64,000 bases of DNA from Catenibacterium sp. co_0103 (GCF_004168205.1 NZ_RCYB01000002.1:1-64000), one strand, 5' to 3'. Numbered from the stretch's first letter, positions 15,687 to 25,654 are shown. The notes: generated from the sequence alone by a model not told the origin. Translations and numbers: made by a program.

Positions 15687-17555
15687 TTAAGCATATGAAT
15701 ATGTATAAAAACCGCAAATATAAACGTTGTTTATGGTGTTTCTTAGTGAAGTCAAAGTAAAATTACCTTTTGTGACATCGTTGGTTATAGGGTAATATCT
15801 GATGACTAGCCCAGCGTCTGCAGCGGGGTTTGCTATGGGAATGAACATATTGCTTTTTGGTTTTTTGTCGGCAGGAAATCCTGTCCACATGTACCCCATA
15901 GTATTCCCTCCGATTGTGGCGTTTACTACACCATCCCAGTTTATTTCGCAGAGTTTCAATCCGTCGTTATATCGGTATTTCAGTGTGATACCACATGCAT
16001 TAGTTCCACAAGAGATCCAATCAGACCAGCCAATAACTCTATGCTGTATCTTCTTATCCGTGAGCACGGGCACCCATGTATCTACTTGATTCTCTGTATC
16101 AAAATCAAATACATACCCATTAAATGACTGCGCTTCAAGAGGCATATCCACCTTTAATTTCCCACTCTCTGCCTTGCATCCAACTCCAATTCCTCTGCCG
16201 TCAGCCGAAAAATCAAGCAGTTTAAATGAAGGAGCGATAGCAGCATAAGATGCAACACCATCTGTAGTGAAGTAATCCTTCACAAGCACTCTGAAAGAAT
16301 AGGCATTGTCTGCGCTGAACTTGCCAGCAGATGATATATATACCTTGTTCTCGCCACTGTATGAATCTGTATAAGTTGCAAGAGTAGTCCATGTTTCACC
16401 ATTTTTATACTGGATCATGACAGACTTATCATTTTTATTTGCAACAGGTGCAATTGAAAATGAATAAGTAATCTTAACTGCCGTACCTTCATCGTCAGCT
16501 TTGTTAGTCGATACATTCCAACGTTGTGCAGTGACATTCTTAACAGTCGGTGACCACCACTGCGTGACACTGATATTCTTCGAAAGTGCGGCTTTCTGTC
16601 CTCTTGAATCTGTAACTGTCGATTTAAGTGTAACTGTGCCAGATGATTTCAACGGCTGAGTTGTAAAGAAACTGTTTGGTCCAGGTATGATCTGTCCATC
16701 AATCTCATTGTAATAGTAAGTAATTGAAGCACCGTTCTTCGCCGTTGCTGATACATTACATTTGACTTTCGAAACGCCCTGTATAATTGTTGATGCTCCG
16801 AATCTTTTTGCGATTGCAGCATCTTCATTTGTGTATGTGATTCCTGTTACGGTTGGCTCATAGCCCGATGGCAGTACTAAATCCAATCGGCAGTAGTTAG
16901 TACCGATGTACTTTCCGGCACGATTGTATGTATCTACCTTGAATGTCATATATGAATATGACGTGTTAGTCATCTTGCTGATCAGTGAAGTCGGTACTGT
17001 CCATCTGAATTCGTCATTCCACTGATTATCAGCAATCTGTACATTCATATCGTAATAACTGTATGAGATTACATGACCAAAGTCAGATGATGCCCTAGGT
17101 GTCTTGATTGTCACACTGTTTCCAAAATAAACTGATGTTGGAGAACAGTAAGGCTTAGTTGCTCTAGGAATGACATCGCAGTCAACACCACCCGAAGCAG
17201 ATACACTACCTACATAGCTGCCCGAAAGAGTTACTTTCAATTCCTGTGAGAATGAGAAATCAAAATGCTTGCCACCGTTACTGTCATGAGGGATTCTAAT
17301 ATTAGTAACCGTCGCAAGTGTCTTTGTTCCACTTCCTCCAATAGTCACTCCACCAGACCATAACAGTACGCCATTAGCCCACATAGATCCGTATTTAGTA
17401 GCGTTTGAGTGGATATCCCACTTATAGTACCTTGTCAGTGTAGCAGTCCATAAATCATAGTTTTCGTCAACATTGACACCTGTTCGTGTCATTGTCATTG
17501 TGACATTACCATTGCCGCCGCCAAACGAAGCACTGCATGTTGCATATGTTGCCAT
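15687..17555 (-). CDS. DUF859-like phage minor structural protein
   Basis: This 622-residue protein is rich in Ser, Thr, Gly and Tyr with repeated beta-strand character, like siphovirus DUF859 tail/host-contact proteins. Residues 1-130 form a cell-contact-like beta domain (CSASFGGGNGNVTMTM onward) and the C-terminal part (SADGRGIGVGCKAESGKL onward) resembles receptor-binding tail fibre ends. It overlaps the preceding gene by one base. Likely part of the tail tip or fibre. Confidence 0.75.
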   Translation of the reverse strand: MATYATCSASFGGGNGNVTMTMTRTGVNVDENYDLWTATLTRYYKWDIHSNATKYGSMWANGVLLWSGGVTIGGSGTKTLATVTNIRIPHDSNGGKHFDFSFSQELKVTLSGSYVGSVSASGGVDCDVIPRATKPYCSPTSVYFGNSVTIKTPRASSDFGHVISYSYYDMNVQIADNQWNDEFRWTVPTSLISKMTNTSYSYMTFKVDTYNRAGKYIGTNYCRLDLVLPSGYEPTVTGITYTNEDAAIAKRFGASTIIQGVSKVKCNVSATAKNGASITYYYNEIDGQIIPGPNSFFTTQPLKSSGTVTLKSTVTDSRGQKAALSKNISVTQWWSPTVKNVTAQRWNVSTNKADDEGTAVKITYSFSIAPVANKNDKSVMIQYKNGETWTTLATYTDSYSGENKVYISSAGKFSADNAYSFRVLVKDYFTTDGVASYAAIAPSFKLLDFSADGRGIGVGCKAESGKLKVDMPLEAQSFNGYVFDFDTENQVDTWVPVLTDKKIQHRVIGWSDWISCGTNACGITLKYRYNDGLKLCEINWDGVVNATIGGNTMGYMWTGFPADKKPKSNMFIPIANPAADAGLVIRYYPITNDVTKGNFTLTSLRNTINNVYICGFYTYSYA

Positions 17556-18319
17556 CAGTCACCACCTACTTTCTTAAATGTTAATGATCCATCGCGGTTA
17601 ACAATGAATCCGAAGTTTCCAATCCTCAAGGAACTAGAAACTTCGATGTTTGAATTGTACATTCTGTTATTAGCGAAATACGCTACTTCGTCATTGTTCT
17701 GAAGAATAGAGTACTTGCTGTTTGTCTGTTTTGTCTTGAATTCAGATTCCTGCTTACCTATCTCTATTCCGTCTGCATTGAATCTGATATAAGTGTTCAG
17801 CTGAGTCTGATTGTTTGATACAGTGTCAGAAAGAGAACTAAAGTCTTCTTTCTTTACAAATCCCATCTGAATGCTTTCCGTTGTCTGCTGAATAGTAGAT
17901 ACAGTAGAAGCGAGGTTTGCACCATCTGAAGCACTATAATAATTCTCTGATACTGTCTGTAAGATGGATGCCTTTGTCTGTTCTATAGACGAAGAAGCAT
18001 CCTTAGTCGCCTGCTGCAGCTGATTGTTCATGTTGTTTATTCTGTTGTCGTAATCATCAATGATTGACTTTAGGTCATTTGCAAGCACTGGGGTGGTCGT
18101 TGTATATGTTCCATCATCCCATAATATCTTCGACCTAACCCAGTAATAATGCTTGTCAATGTAGTCATCGGGAACGCTTTTCCACCCGTTACTGCTTGCA
18201 TCGGGCATTTCCGTTGCTGAATCTGATAGGTAATACTCCGGAGTGATTGAGCGAATTCCCTGTCCGTCCTCGCCATCATTAACTCTCACGAGGGTCATGC
18301 TAGCCGATGCCTTAACCAT
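17555..18319 (-). CDS. Tail fibre/tip protein with coiled coil
   Basis: The 254-residue protein starts with a GEDGQG collagen-like turn and a short beta module (YYWVRSKILWDDGTYTTTTP) that is also seen in the next two genes. Residues about 85-170 are a long helical, Gln-rich coiled coil, and the C-terminus returns to beta structure (FGFIVNRDGSLTFKK). This head-coiled coil-head layout is common in trimeric tail tip proteins. Five bases after the upstream gene. Confidence 0.65.
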   Translation of the reverse strand: MVKASASMTLVRVNDGEDGQGIRSITPEYYLSDSATEMPDASSNGWKSVPDDYIDKHYYWVRSKILWDDGTYTTTTPVLANDLKSIIDDYDNRINNMNNQLQQATKDASSSIEQTKASILQTVSENYYSASDGANLASTVSTIQQTTESIQMGFVKKEDFSSLSDTVSNNQTQLNTYIRFNADGIEIGKQESEFKTKQTNSKYSILQNNDEVAYFANNRMYNSNIEVSSSLRIGNFGFIVNRDGSLTFKKVGGD

Positions 18320-18323
18320 ATAA

Positions 18324-19376
18324 TTAACCTTCTAGCTGAGCACTGAATGTTGCCTTGTTTGTGATATCACCTGCACCGATTGTGTATGTCGCGCCTGTTG
18401 CTACTGCGGCAGTTCCGCCGTCCTTATACCACTTGATAGCTCCTAATGCAGATAACGCAGAACCAGTCACTTCAACTCCACCTTTATAAACATGAGCAGT
18501 TAAAGTTGTAGCAATAGCAGTGTTCTTGAAGATTGTTCCACCGCTTGAGGTGATAGCCATGGTAATAGCATCCTTGCCATTTGTTCCGTTGATTCCGTTT
18601 GTACCTTTGTAAGATACAGAATATGATTCAGTAGACTTACCATCCGAATAGTTTACAACAGTCTTTGTCCATAAGTACTGACCATTTGCCACGCTAGGCA
18701 CTGTAGTACTCCAAGTTCCTGTTGGAGGAGTAGTGCCGCTTGTGCCTGCCTGGTATGTAACAGATGTTGAACTTACAGTAACGCTTGTACCGTTTGAACC
18801 ATTTGAGCCGTTTGTACCCTTGTAAGAGACTGAGTAGGCTTCTGTTGATTTGCCATCAGAATACCTAACTACTGTCTTAGTCCAAAGGAACTGACCATTA
18901 GGTACATTTGGAACAGTAGCGCTCCATTCACCTGTTGGCTTAGTAGTTCCACTTGCACCGACCTGGTAAGTTACAGAAGTAGAACTTACGGTAACACTTG
19001 TCCCATTCTGACCTGTCTGACCCTTGAATGCGATTGAGTAACTGAACGTCTTGTTGATTGTAATATCACCATTCACAACAATAGGAATAGTGATAGTGCC
19101 ACTCTTAGTTAATGCAGATGTTGCAGTAACTGTGATTGTTGGCATTGGTGACTTGCCGTCAGACACTGCTGAAATTCCTGTAGGACATGTGATAGTTCCT
19201 ACAGTACACGGAACCTGTTCATTACCACACAATGCCATTACCTGTGTAGTAGTTGTCTGTGTGCCGTTTACAGAAGTAGTAGTGCCTAAAAATGTGTGGC
19301 TATCACTTGTCAATACGACGGAATATCCATCGGTTAAGTCGATAACGTCAATCTGATTGACCGCTTTAATTGCCAT
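18324..19376 (-). CDS. Repeat-containing tail fibre protein
   Basis: The 350-residue protein contains two copies of a module of about 75 residues (about 125-197 and 198-272): NGTSVTVSSTSVTYQ, then P-x-G-x-WS-x-x-VP, then LWTKTVV-x-YSDGKST, ending in YKGTNG. Gly-Asn-Gly turns link them. The C-terminal part resembles an Ig-like fold ending in ATFSAQLEG. Such repeats lengthen host-binding fibres. The copies have drifted at DNA level, so the duplication is not recent. Confidence 0.7.
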   Translation of the reverse strand: MAIKAVNQIDVIDLTDGYSVVLTSDSHTFLGTTTSVNGTQTTTTQVMALCGNEQVPCTVGTITCPTGISAVSDGKSPMPTITVTATSALTKSGTITIPIVVNGDITINKTFSYSIAFKGQTGQNGTSVTVSSTSVTYQVGASGTTKPTGEWSATVPNVPNGQFLWTKTVVRYSDGKSTEAYSVSYKGTNGSNGSNGTSVTVSSTSVTYQAGTSGTTPPTGTWSTTVPSVANGQYLWTKTVVNYSDGKSTESYSVSYKGTNGINGTNGKDAITMAITSSGGTIFKNTAIATTLTAHVYKGGVEVTGSALSALGAIKWYKDGGTAAVATGATYTIGAGDITNKATFSAQLEG

Positions 19377-19386
19377 AATTTTCCTC

Positions 19387-20991
19387 CTAAATGTTTAATT
19401 CGCAGTTGAATACTGCCTTGAATTTAATGTCCTTTGCTGAAATAGTAAACATGAATCCGTTATCGTTGAGTCTTGAATCATCTAACGGGATCTTGCTGAA
19501 TTCTGTCTCTCCGTGCCTTTTAATGAGCCACTGCAGATATGCATTATCTCCAAATGTTTCTCTCAATTTTGAAGAGTTATCAATCACAACTCCGCCCACA
19601 TAGATATTCACTGTGAATATAGTTGCCACATCACTGTTCTTGAATGTCGTGCCGTTTGATGATTCTATACACAATAATATAGAATCCTCGCCTTTTGCAC
19701 CTGTTATACATACTGGTGTACTGTATGTGACAGTATTGTTGATCGTCGTAGCTGTTCTCTGCCATATATAGAATCCAGGACGCCATGTCGGTGCAGTCTC
19801 TGACCAACCTGTTTCTGGTGGTGTAGCTCCATCTGTTGAACTAGCATACTCACAAACAAACTTCTTAACTGAACCCTGTGCCTGTTTGATTGCTTCTCCT
19901 GCCTTTTCTTCAACTTCTGAAACCCTTAGTGATATCTTCTCATTGGACAGGCTTAATTGCGCCATCTTGTCATTGATGCCTTCCTGTTCCTTTGCGATTA
20001 TATCTAGTTTCAATGATTCCTGGTCCTGTTTGACCTGCAGCTTTCTGATTCGTGTTGTATTAGATACACGATTCACTGTCTTTTCTTCATTCTTTGTTGT
20101 CACACTGCCGTCAACCGTAGACATAGAGAACTGTCCACCTTTGTAATTGACAGTTAGATCCGATACAAAGAAAGTGAATTCATTATTGTTATAATTGACA
20201 AGAGCACCAGGAAGAAGGTTATCAATCGATATCATTGTGACATTCTTCACCTGGTTGAAAGTCAATCCTTTAAGTCTGTCATAGATGCTGTCTATAATGC
20301 TCTGTTCATCTGCATATAGATTTGCTGAATCAATAAATAGCGTATTTCCTGTTTCGTCGCCTTTAGAAAGAGGATTGAGACCATTTTCAGCATATACTCT
20401 TGTGAGTGTATACACTTCATTCTTCTCATAATCTGTTAAATCCTGTGTAGTTGCAAATGCAGTCTTTTCAATGGGAACAAATCTAATAGAATCAATTCCC
20501 TTTGCATAGACATTAGCCCCAAACAGTTCAGCAATCCACCCAAGATAGTTTCTTATCACAATCGTGTTATCATACCATGATACGCTCTTATCAAGAACGT
20601 ACTGCGGTATTCCTTCACGAATAATAGAAAGACCAGTCAGACTTTCAATCTCGTCTAGCTGGTCTTTTATAGTGACAGGATAAGACAGTTTAGTATCGTA
20701 TGCCTTGTCAAGAGAATAGTTGTTGTCATACATCTTGAGAGTGAGTTCCTTGGTGTACTTCTCCGGCTGGTCATACACCTTGAAGTATCTTGTATCAGAT
20801 GCATCATTCTCCTTGACTTCCCAGTACTTGCTGATGTCGATATTGTCAAGAATGCCGTCATAGTTATCGAACTTCATTGTCAATTCAATTGATGGAACGT
20901 TGCCTATCATACGGCAGTCAGCAAAAGAGACAGACATCTTATAATCAAGAAGTCTGTCCGTTACATTTGTCTCTCCATACTTTATAAGCAT
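19387..20991 (-). CDS. Phage tail-associated protein (Tal/baseplate-like)
   Basis: The 534-residue protein sits where siphoviruses encode the tail-tip protein that follows the distal tail gene. Residues 1-330 are structural and resemble baseplate hub proteins; 330-375 form a helical segment; the C-terminal part repeats the fibre module seen downstream (TPPETGWSETAPTWRPGFYIWQR then GAKGEDS). ATG at 20991 with GAGGTG upstream is chosen over an earlier frame start inside the upstream gene. No peptidase motif is clear. Confidence 0.7.
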   Translation of the reverse strand: MLIKYGETNVTDRLLDYKMSVSFADCRMIGNVPSIELTMKFDNYDGILDNIDISKYWEVKENDASDTRYFKVYDQPEKYTKELTLKMYDNNYSLDKAYDTKLSYPVTIKDQLDEIESLTGLSIIREGIPQYVLDKSVSWYDNTIVIRNYLGWIAELFGANVYAKGIDSIRFVPIEKTAFATTQDLTDYEKNEVYTLTRVYAENGLNPLSKGDETGNTLFIDSANLYADEQSIIDSIYDRLKGLTFNQVKNVTMISIDNLLPGALVNYNNNEFTFFVSDLTVNYKGGQFSMSTVDGSVTTKNEEKTVNRVSNTTRIRKLQVKQDQESLKLDIIAKEQEGINDKMAQLSLSNEKISLRVSEVEEKAGEAIKQAQGSVKKFVCEYASSTDGATPPETGWSETAPTWRPGFYIWQRTATTINNTVTYSTPVCITGAKGEDSILLCIESSNGTTFKNSDVATIFTVNIYVGGVVIDNSSKLRETFGDNAYLQWLIKRHGETEFSKIPLDDSRLNDNGFMFTISAKDIKFKAVFNCELNI

Positions 20992-20995
20992 ATGA

Positions 20996-21361
20996 TCACA
21001 CCTCAATCAGAGAGAAAGAGAATGAATCTGCCTTTAGACCAGACTGCACTCTCTTATAATTGTACTTCTTATTTGAAGCATACATCTTCTTGGTTCCTCT
21101 GATACCATGATCAGGAATGTAGAGTTCTGCCGTGAACTCTGCCGGAGTGAGTACCTTCAAAATATTCATTACATCTGTAAATGTATTCAACTTATATGTA
21201 CATGTAATCTTAAGCATGTTAGAACGTATTCTATTTCTTCTTAAGATGCCTGTTGAGACAGGTCTGACACTATCCGAATCTAGATCATTGATTTCTACGC
21301 TAATCTCTGAAGGAGTCGGAATAAGTGTTCCGTTTATCTTGATTTTCGCTTCATCTGCCAT
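20996..21361 (-). CDS. Distal tail component, DUF6711-like
   Basis: The 121-residue protein starts MADEAKIKINGTLIPTPSEISVEINDLDSD and belongs to the small phage structural family between tape measure and tail tip genes. It probably forms or caps the distal tail. It lies 12 bases after the tape measure stop. Family assignment is from sequence pattern and position. Confidence 0.65.
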   Translation of the reverse strand: MADEAKIKINGTLIPTPSEISVEINDLDSDSVRPVSTGILRRNRIRSNMLKITCTYKLNTFTDVMNILKVLTPAEFTAELYIPDHGIRGTKKMYASNKKYNYKRVQSGLKADSFSFSLIEV

Positions 21362-21373
21362 TTATTCCACCCC

Positions 21374-24300
21374 CTAATAGTCAAATACAGGCTTGCCTGT
21401 GCGTGCTTCATAATCCTTGATATTGTCAATCACCATCTTTGTGATTACTCTACCGTCATCAAGTACTAATTTAATGACATAGGTAGCGCCTGTGCCGTCA
21501 TTCTGAGGAAGTGATAATCTTTCTGAAATCTTTTCAGCAATCATATCAAGTCCCTGTGTGTTTCTCTGTAATGGTATTACTGCTTCTGTTCCTGCTTCAC
21601 CAATATTGGCAATAGTGGATGCACTTACGATACCACCTTTTGCGAGTCTAGGAATCCTAGGAATTGAGAATCCTTTTCCACCGACTCCAGGAACCCAGTC
21701 AGGAATCTTTATCTTGCCGATACCGCTTAAGAATTTATTGATTCCATCAATCATGAAATTCAATGGAGCCTTGAAGATGTGGCTTAATCCAGAAACAATA
21801 CTTTCAAATATCTGTCTGACACCAAACCATGCTCTTCTCCAGTTGCCTGAGAATACACCACTGATAAAGCTAGTAAGACCCAAGAAAACAACTTCCAATG
21901 AATTAATGATAGGGCCCACGTAGTCTCTGAATGCCTTGACGGCATTCTTAACCGTTTCAAACACATTCTTCCATTTGAAACCGAAAGTTCCTTCCATCCA
22001 TTCACCTAGATTACGGAAGAATTCTCTGATATTGTTGACTCTTTCGCATATTGTTTTGTCTGCGCGTTCAATAATTCCCCTAATTGCAGCAAATACCATA
22101 TCAAATACACCTCTCAATAGTGTTAAGGCCAATTCGAATACAGGTCCTAGAATATCAAGAATCGTACTGAATATAGGTGTGGCGAACTTTAGAAAATCAC
22201 TTAATAATCCCATTATGCTCTGGAATACATTCTCCCATGCGTTCCACAACGGTTTGAGAACAGTTTCCACAAAATCCATGATGATTTTACCAACTGTATC
22301 AATGATAGGTGCAACAATATTCATAAACACCTTCTGAACAATAGTAGCAATATTTCCTAGAATGCTTACTATGTCATCTCTGAAGCTCTTACTCTTCTGC
22401 CATAAATCTACCACTGTAGCAATGACTGCCCCAATGATGATATTTACAGGATTCACAGCCATTACAATAGATGCGAATATCTGTGGAAGAATTCCGAACG
22501 CACCGCTCAATGCAGTTGCAAGCGATGCCCAACCTGAAAACACTCCCACTGCAAGCTGTATCTGTGTGATAACAGTACCAAGAATTCCAGCAAGAGTAGA
22601 AAATAATGATAATCCCGCAATAACTGAAAGTATGCCAAGAATACGACCTACATTATCTGCTATGAAAGAGAATAACCCATCAATGATAATAAGAACCACA
22701 TCCACTGCACCTAATACAGCAGTCCAGTCAATCGCTTTAGTAACATCTCTCACAATTTTCAGAATCTCATTGATGATCTTCAATATAGAGTTAAATATAT
22801 TCCATAAATGCTGGATGATTGAATCACCTAGGCCTGCAGTGTTCCATGCATCGGCCAGTCCTTGAGAGATATTGCCAATTATCTTGAAGATGTTAGTGAA
22901 TATCTTCAATATCAGTTCAACAGTCTTTGCGCCCGTGCCGTTTTCCCACACTGTATACATTGACTTGCCGATTTCCATAAGAAGATTCTTGACACCATTA
23001 AATGCATATACTGCAGCTGCAATCATCGGCGCACCAAACTTATCCCATGACTGCTTTAATGGCTGGAAGAATTCCGCAACCTTCTTCTTGATTTCCTCTA
23101 ACTGCTTGTCTACTTCTTCGAGTGGTGCAGTCATACTTCCAGTATCAAACGCATCAGCACCTATGCTTCCTATATCACCAATGCCACCGGTACCACCAGC
23201 ACCGCCCGAACCACCTGAGCCACCTGAAGACGGATCACTTGAACCATTGCTTGAATTGATGTTATTGATTGCATCGAATCCAGCAAGAGCTCCTTTCAAT
23301 TCCTTCTTGAGTTTAGAAGCATTACCTGCTGCCTTTTTTAATCCTCTTCCTGTTCCGCTTGCGCCTTTAGAAAGCTTCTGCGAACTATTGGAAGCATCGT
23401 TCATATTCTTTGCAAGAGCCCCTGTGTTTCCTGCTGCCTTCTTAGCATTGTTTGACACTCCACCAAAAGAAGAACTCAACTTCTTTGACTTGCCGCCAAA
23501 CAGTGCCGTCAGATACCCAACGGCGACCATAACAACTTTAGTGAATGCAACAACATATGGGACGCATGAGTTAATTGCCTTTGCAATATTAGTAAAGAAT
23601 CCAGCAATATTAGACTGCCCGATTGTATTCATTACTTCGGACATACATCTAACAATAGCTGTTCTCATATTAGCGATTGATGTAGAAATTCCACCTGTCG
23701 CATTTCTTGCCTGTTCCTCAAATGACTGATAGCCGTTAATGCCCTGAGTGTTTAACTGCATAAGAGTATTCATGAACTGGTCCATAGATACAGTTCCGTT
23801 TCTTAATGCCTCGCCTAATGCTGAAGCATTGACAAAACCCATGGCCTCAGCCACCTGTTTCATCTGTGCAGGCATTGCAGTCATCGCTGAACGCCATTCA
23901 AACATATCAGGTTTACCCTTAGCATATGACTGTGACAACTGTTCTAAGGCTGATTTCTGTATCTCAGAACTTGCACCGCCGGCTAGAATAGCATTATTTA
24001 GTGCAAGGAACATATCTGTTGATCTAGAGATGTTACTGTTCACTGATGTGAATCTCTGTACTGCGCCTGATGCATCATCTAGGGTTGTTGGGAGCCCAAT
24101 AAGCTTATTGCTTAGTTTCTGTACAGATGCATTCGCTTGAACGCTCCCAACACCTAGATTTGACATCACACGGCTATAGTTGCTAAGAGTATCAACTCTC
24201 TTGATTGCAGCATCAACATTCCCTAATATCGTTGATTTAATCAGAGAAGCAATACCAAGACCCGCCACAATATTGCGGATACTCTTGAATGAATTGCCAA

Positions 24301-24424
24301 TTGAGCCTGTGACCTTATCAACATGATTCTTTAGGCCGGTGACTTCATTCTTCACGCTGTTCAGTTCTGATTTCGCTGATTTCGTCTGTGCAGATATTAC
24401 TATCTGCAGTTCCTCTACCGTCAT
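21374..24424 (-). CDS. Tail tape measure protein
   Basis: The 1016-residue protein sets tail length and is ejected at infection. It starts with helical, Ser/Lys-rich sequence, carries the TP901-like core (residues about 80-250), a glycine-rich linker near 400-430, several hydrophobic segments between about 580 and 680 that can insert in the membrane, and further amphipathic helices. It is the largest gene in the window. Its first 80 bases overlap the end of the frameshifted tail chaperone, as is usual. Confidence 0.92.
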   Translation of the reverse strand: MTVEELQIVISAQTKSAKSELNSVKNEVTGLKNHVDKVTGSIGNSFKSIRNIVAGLGIASLIKSTILGNVDAAIKRVDTLSNYSRVMSNLGVGSVQANASVQKLSNKLIGLPTTLDDASGAVQRFTSVNSNISRSTDMFLALNNAILAGGASSEIQKSALEQLSQSYAKGKPDMFEWRSAMTAMPAQMKQVAEAMGFVNASALGEALRNGTVSMDQFMNTLMQLNTQGINGYQSFEEQARNATGGISTSIANMRTAIVRCMSEVMNTIGQSNIAGFFTNIAKAINSCVPYVVAFTKVVMVAVGYLTALFGGKSKKLSSSFGGVSNNAKKAAGNTGALAKNMNDASNSSQKLSKGASGTGRGLKKAAGNASKLKKELKGALAGFDAINNINSSNGSSDPSSGGSGGSGGAGGTGGIGDIGSIGADAFDTGSMTAPLEEVDKQLEEIKKKVAEFFQPLKQSWDKFGAPMIAAAVYAFNGVKNLLMEIGKSMYTVWENGTGAKTVELILKIFTNIFKIIGNISQGLADAWNTAGLGDSIIQHLWNIFNSILKIINEILKIVRDVTKAIDWTAVLGAVDVVLIIIDGLFSFIADNVGRILGILSVIAGLSLFSTLAGILGTVITQIQLAVGVFSGWASLATALSGAFGILPQIFASIVMAVNPVNIIIGAVIATVVDLWQKSKSFRDDIVSILGNIATIVQKVFMNIVAPIIDTVGKIIMDFVETVLKPLWNAWENVFQSIMGLLSDFLKFATPIFSTILDILGPVFELALTLLRGVFDMVFAAIRGIIERADKTICERVNNIREFFRNLGEWMEGTFGFKWKNVFETVKNAVKAFRDYVGPIINSLEVVFLGLTSFISGVFSGNWRRAWFGVRQIFESIVSGLSHIFKAPLNFMIDGINKFLSGIGKIKIPDWVPGVGGKGFSIPRIPRLAKGGIVSASTIANIGEAGTEAVIPLQRNTQGLDMIAEKISERLSLPQNDGTGATYVIKLVLDDGRVITKMVIDNIKDYEARTGKPVFDY

Positions 24425-24887
24425 TCTGCATCACCGCCTTTCTTTTTCTTAGTGCTTTATTATGTCTTCTACTGAAGGCAATACGAGAAGATCTAGCGCT
24501 TGCAATCTCTTTTCTTTCCTTCTCTTTTTCAAACTCTTTCTTATCCTCTTCAAAAAGTGAAGGATAGAAGTCCCACAATTGTGCAGGAGTGAATGAATCA
24601 TCCTTGCCGTTAAGGACAGCAGAAATACAATCCCTTATCTGAAGAGCCTGTATCTGAAGAGATATCGCTTCCTGTCGCACCATTTCTTTTTTCTTTCTTT
24701 CATGCGCTGAAATAATATCGTATAGCTCATCTAACGAATAATTCCAAAATGAAAAGGGGTCTACTCCAGCATCAAGCGCTGGATCATAGACCGCCTTGTA
24801 TATGTAATCTGTAATCAGGATATCTTCTAGAGATTCTTCTTGGCTTCCGCCATTTCCTTTTCCATTTTCGTTTCGAGAGCCCCAGAG
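24345..24887 (-). CDS. Tail assembly chaperone, -1 frame extension (gpGT-like)
   Basis: This open frame has no need for its own start: it stays open without a stop from the slippery TTTTTTC at 24893-24887 to 24345. A -1 shift after residue 108 of the upstream gene would give a fused chaperone of about 288 residues, with a helical, Lys/Arg/Glu-rich T part. It corresponds to gpGT in lambda and comparable fusions in most long-tailed phages, which recruit tail tube and tape measure during assembly. The frame overlaps the tape measure start by 80 bases. An ATG at 24683 exists but is unlikely to be the main start. Confidence 0.8.
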   Translation of the reverse strand, partial: LWGSRNENGKGNGGSQEESLEDILITDYIYKAVYDPALDAGVDPFSFWNYSLDELYDIISAHERKKKEMVRQEAISLQIQALQIRDCISAVLNGKDDSFTPAQLWDFYPSLFEEDKKEFEKEKERKEIASARSSRIAFSRRHNKALRKRKAVMQNDGRGTADSNICTDEISEIRTEQREE

Positions 24888-25210
24888 AAAAAACCCGATA
24901 CCTGGAACAATGGAATAAGAACATCACTAAGGAACTCTGTCTGTGAGCCACCTTCATCGATGTATCTATCAAACATATCATTCACATCGCTTCTGTCGAT
25001 GTTGCTGTTGAATTTCTGAAGACCTCCATGTGTGATGTCCAGCATAGTGCATAATGGTGTCATGCCTGTTTCTGTATTAAGAAGGTTGATAAGACTTCCA
25101 CCATACATCTGTTCTAGTCTAGAGATTTCTCCTGTTGTCAGTTTTAATTTGTATTCTTCTTCACCGATTTTCCAAATAATGAACGGTTTTCTTTTTGCTT
25201 TTTCTACCAT
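24827..25210 (-). CDS. Tail assembly chaperone, short form (gpG-like)
   Basis: The 127-residue protein lies between tail tube and tape measure genes, the fixed position of the G-like chaperone. It has a mixed helical fold (KPFIIWKIGEEEYKLKLTTGEISRLEQMYGG at the N-terminus) typical of phage tail chaperones of Gram-positive siphoviruses. Its codons 107-108 form the slippery site for the longer product. It should be made in excess over the frameshifted form. Confidence 0.85.
   Translation of the reverse strand: MVEKAKRKPFIIWKIGEEEYKLKLTTGEISRLEQMYGGSLINLLNTETGMTPLCTMLDITHGGLQKFNSNIDRSDVNDMFDRYIDEGGSQTEFLSDVLIPLFQVSGFFSGALETKMEKEMAEAKKNL
24887..24893 (-). promoter_or_regulatory. Programmed -1 frameshift site
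   Basis: On the minus strand the zero frame reads GGT TTT TTC, so T TTT TTC is a canonical X-XXY-YYZ slippery heptamer. The -1 frame is open from here for 180 codons, and the zero frame stops after 19 more codons. The site lies in the expected gene. Confidence 0.8.
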
Positions 25211-25228
25211 TTATCTATATCTTCCTTT

Positions 25229-25654
25229 CTATGCTGCTGCTTCTGCTGGATCAGTAATAGTGAGTTCAGACTGTAATGCGATTGCAACAGTAAATTCAAT
25301 AGCATCATTGACACCACCGCCCGCTCTTTTAACAGTGACCTGTCCTGAGAATGTAGTTGTAGTGCCGTCCTTCAATGTTTCCTTGAACATTGCGGTAGCC
25401 CCTGTTTTTTCTAGTTCCCTCATTAATCTGTATGAAGATGTTGCTTTGCTGTTGTCATACTTGAATGTATATTCAAGGTCTCCAGGGTCTCCGATACCAA
25501 ACTCATAGACCTTAACTGTATCATCAAGTGAAGAGTTTTCAACTTTTTCTTTTTCAATACCCATGTCAGGAATCTTCTTCAACCCTGGAAGGTCAGTGAA
25601 AGTAGTTCCCTTGTTTGTCTTGTCATAAGATAATTTAGCGCCATTTGCTAGCAT
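25229..25654 (-). CDS. Major tail tube protein
   Basis: The 141-residue protein has the compact beta-sandwich pattern of siphovirus tail tube subunits: LPGLKKIPDMGIEKEKVENSSLDDTVKVYEFG, YTFKYDN and a C-terminal FTVAIALQSELTIT strand. It polymerises around the tape measure protein. Position between head-tail connectors and tail chaperones supports the assignment. Confidence 0.85.
   Translation of the reverse strand: MLANGAKLSYDKTNKGTTFTDLPGLKKIPDMGIEKEKVENSSLDDTVKVYEFGIGDPGDLEYTFKYDNSKATSSYRLMRELEKTGATAMFKETLKDGTTTTFSGQVTVKRAGGGVNDAIEFTVAIALQSELTITDPAEAAA

Noticed and set aside
15802..16089. Plus-strand frame of 95 residues opposite the tail gene
   Set aside because: No signal for translation and the sense frame is a well-formed structural gene.
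22872..23729. Long plus-strand frame of 285 residues opposite the tape measure gene
   Set aside because: It is a mirror of the tape measure codon pattern (Pro/Ala/Ser-rich), has no ribosome binding site and the sense gene is certain.
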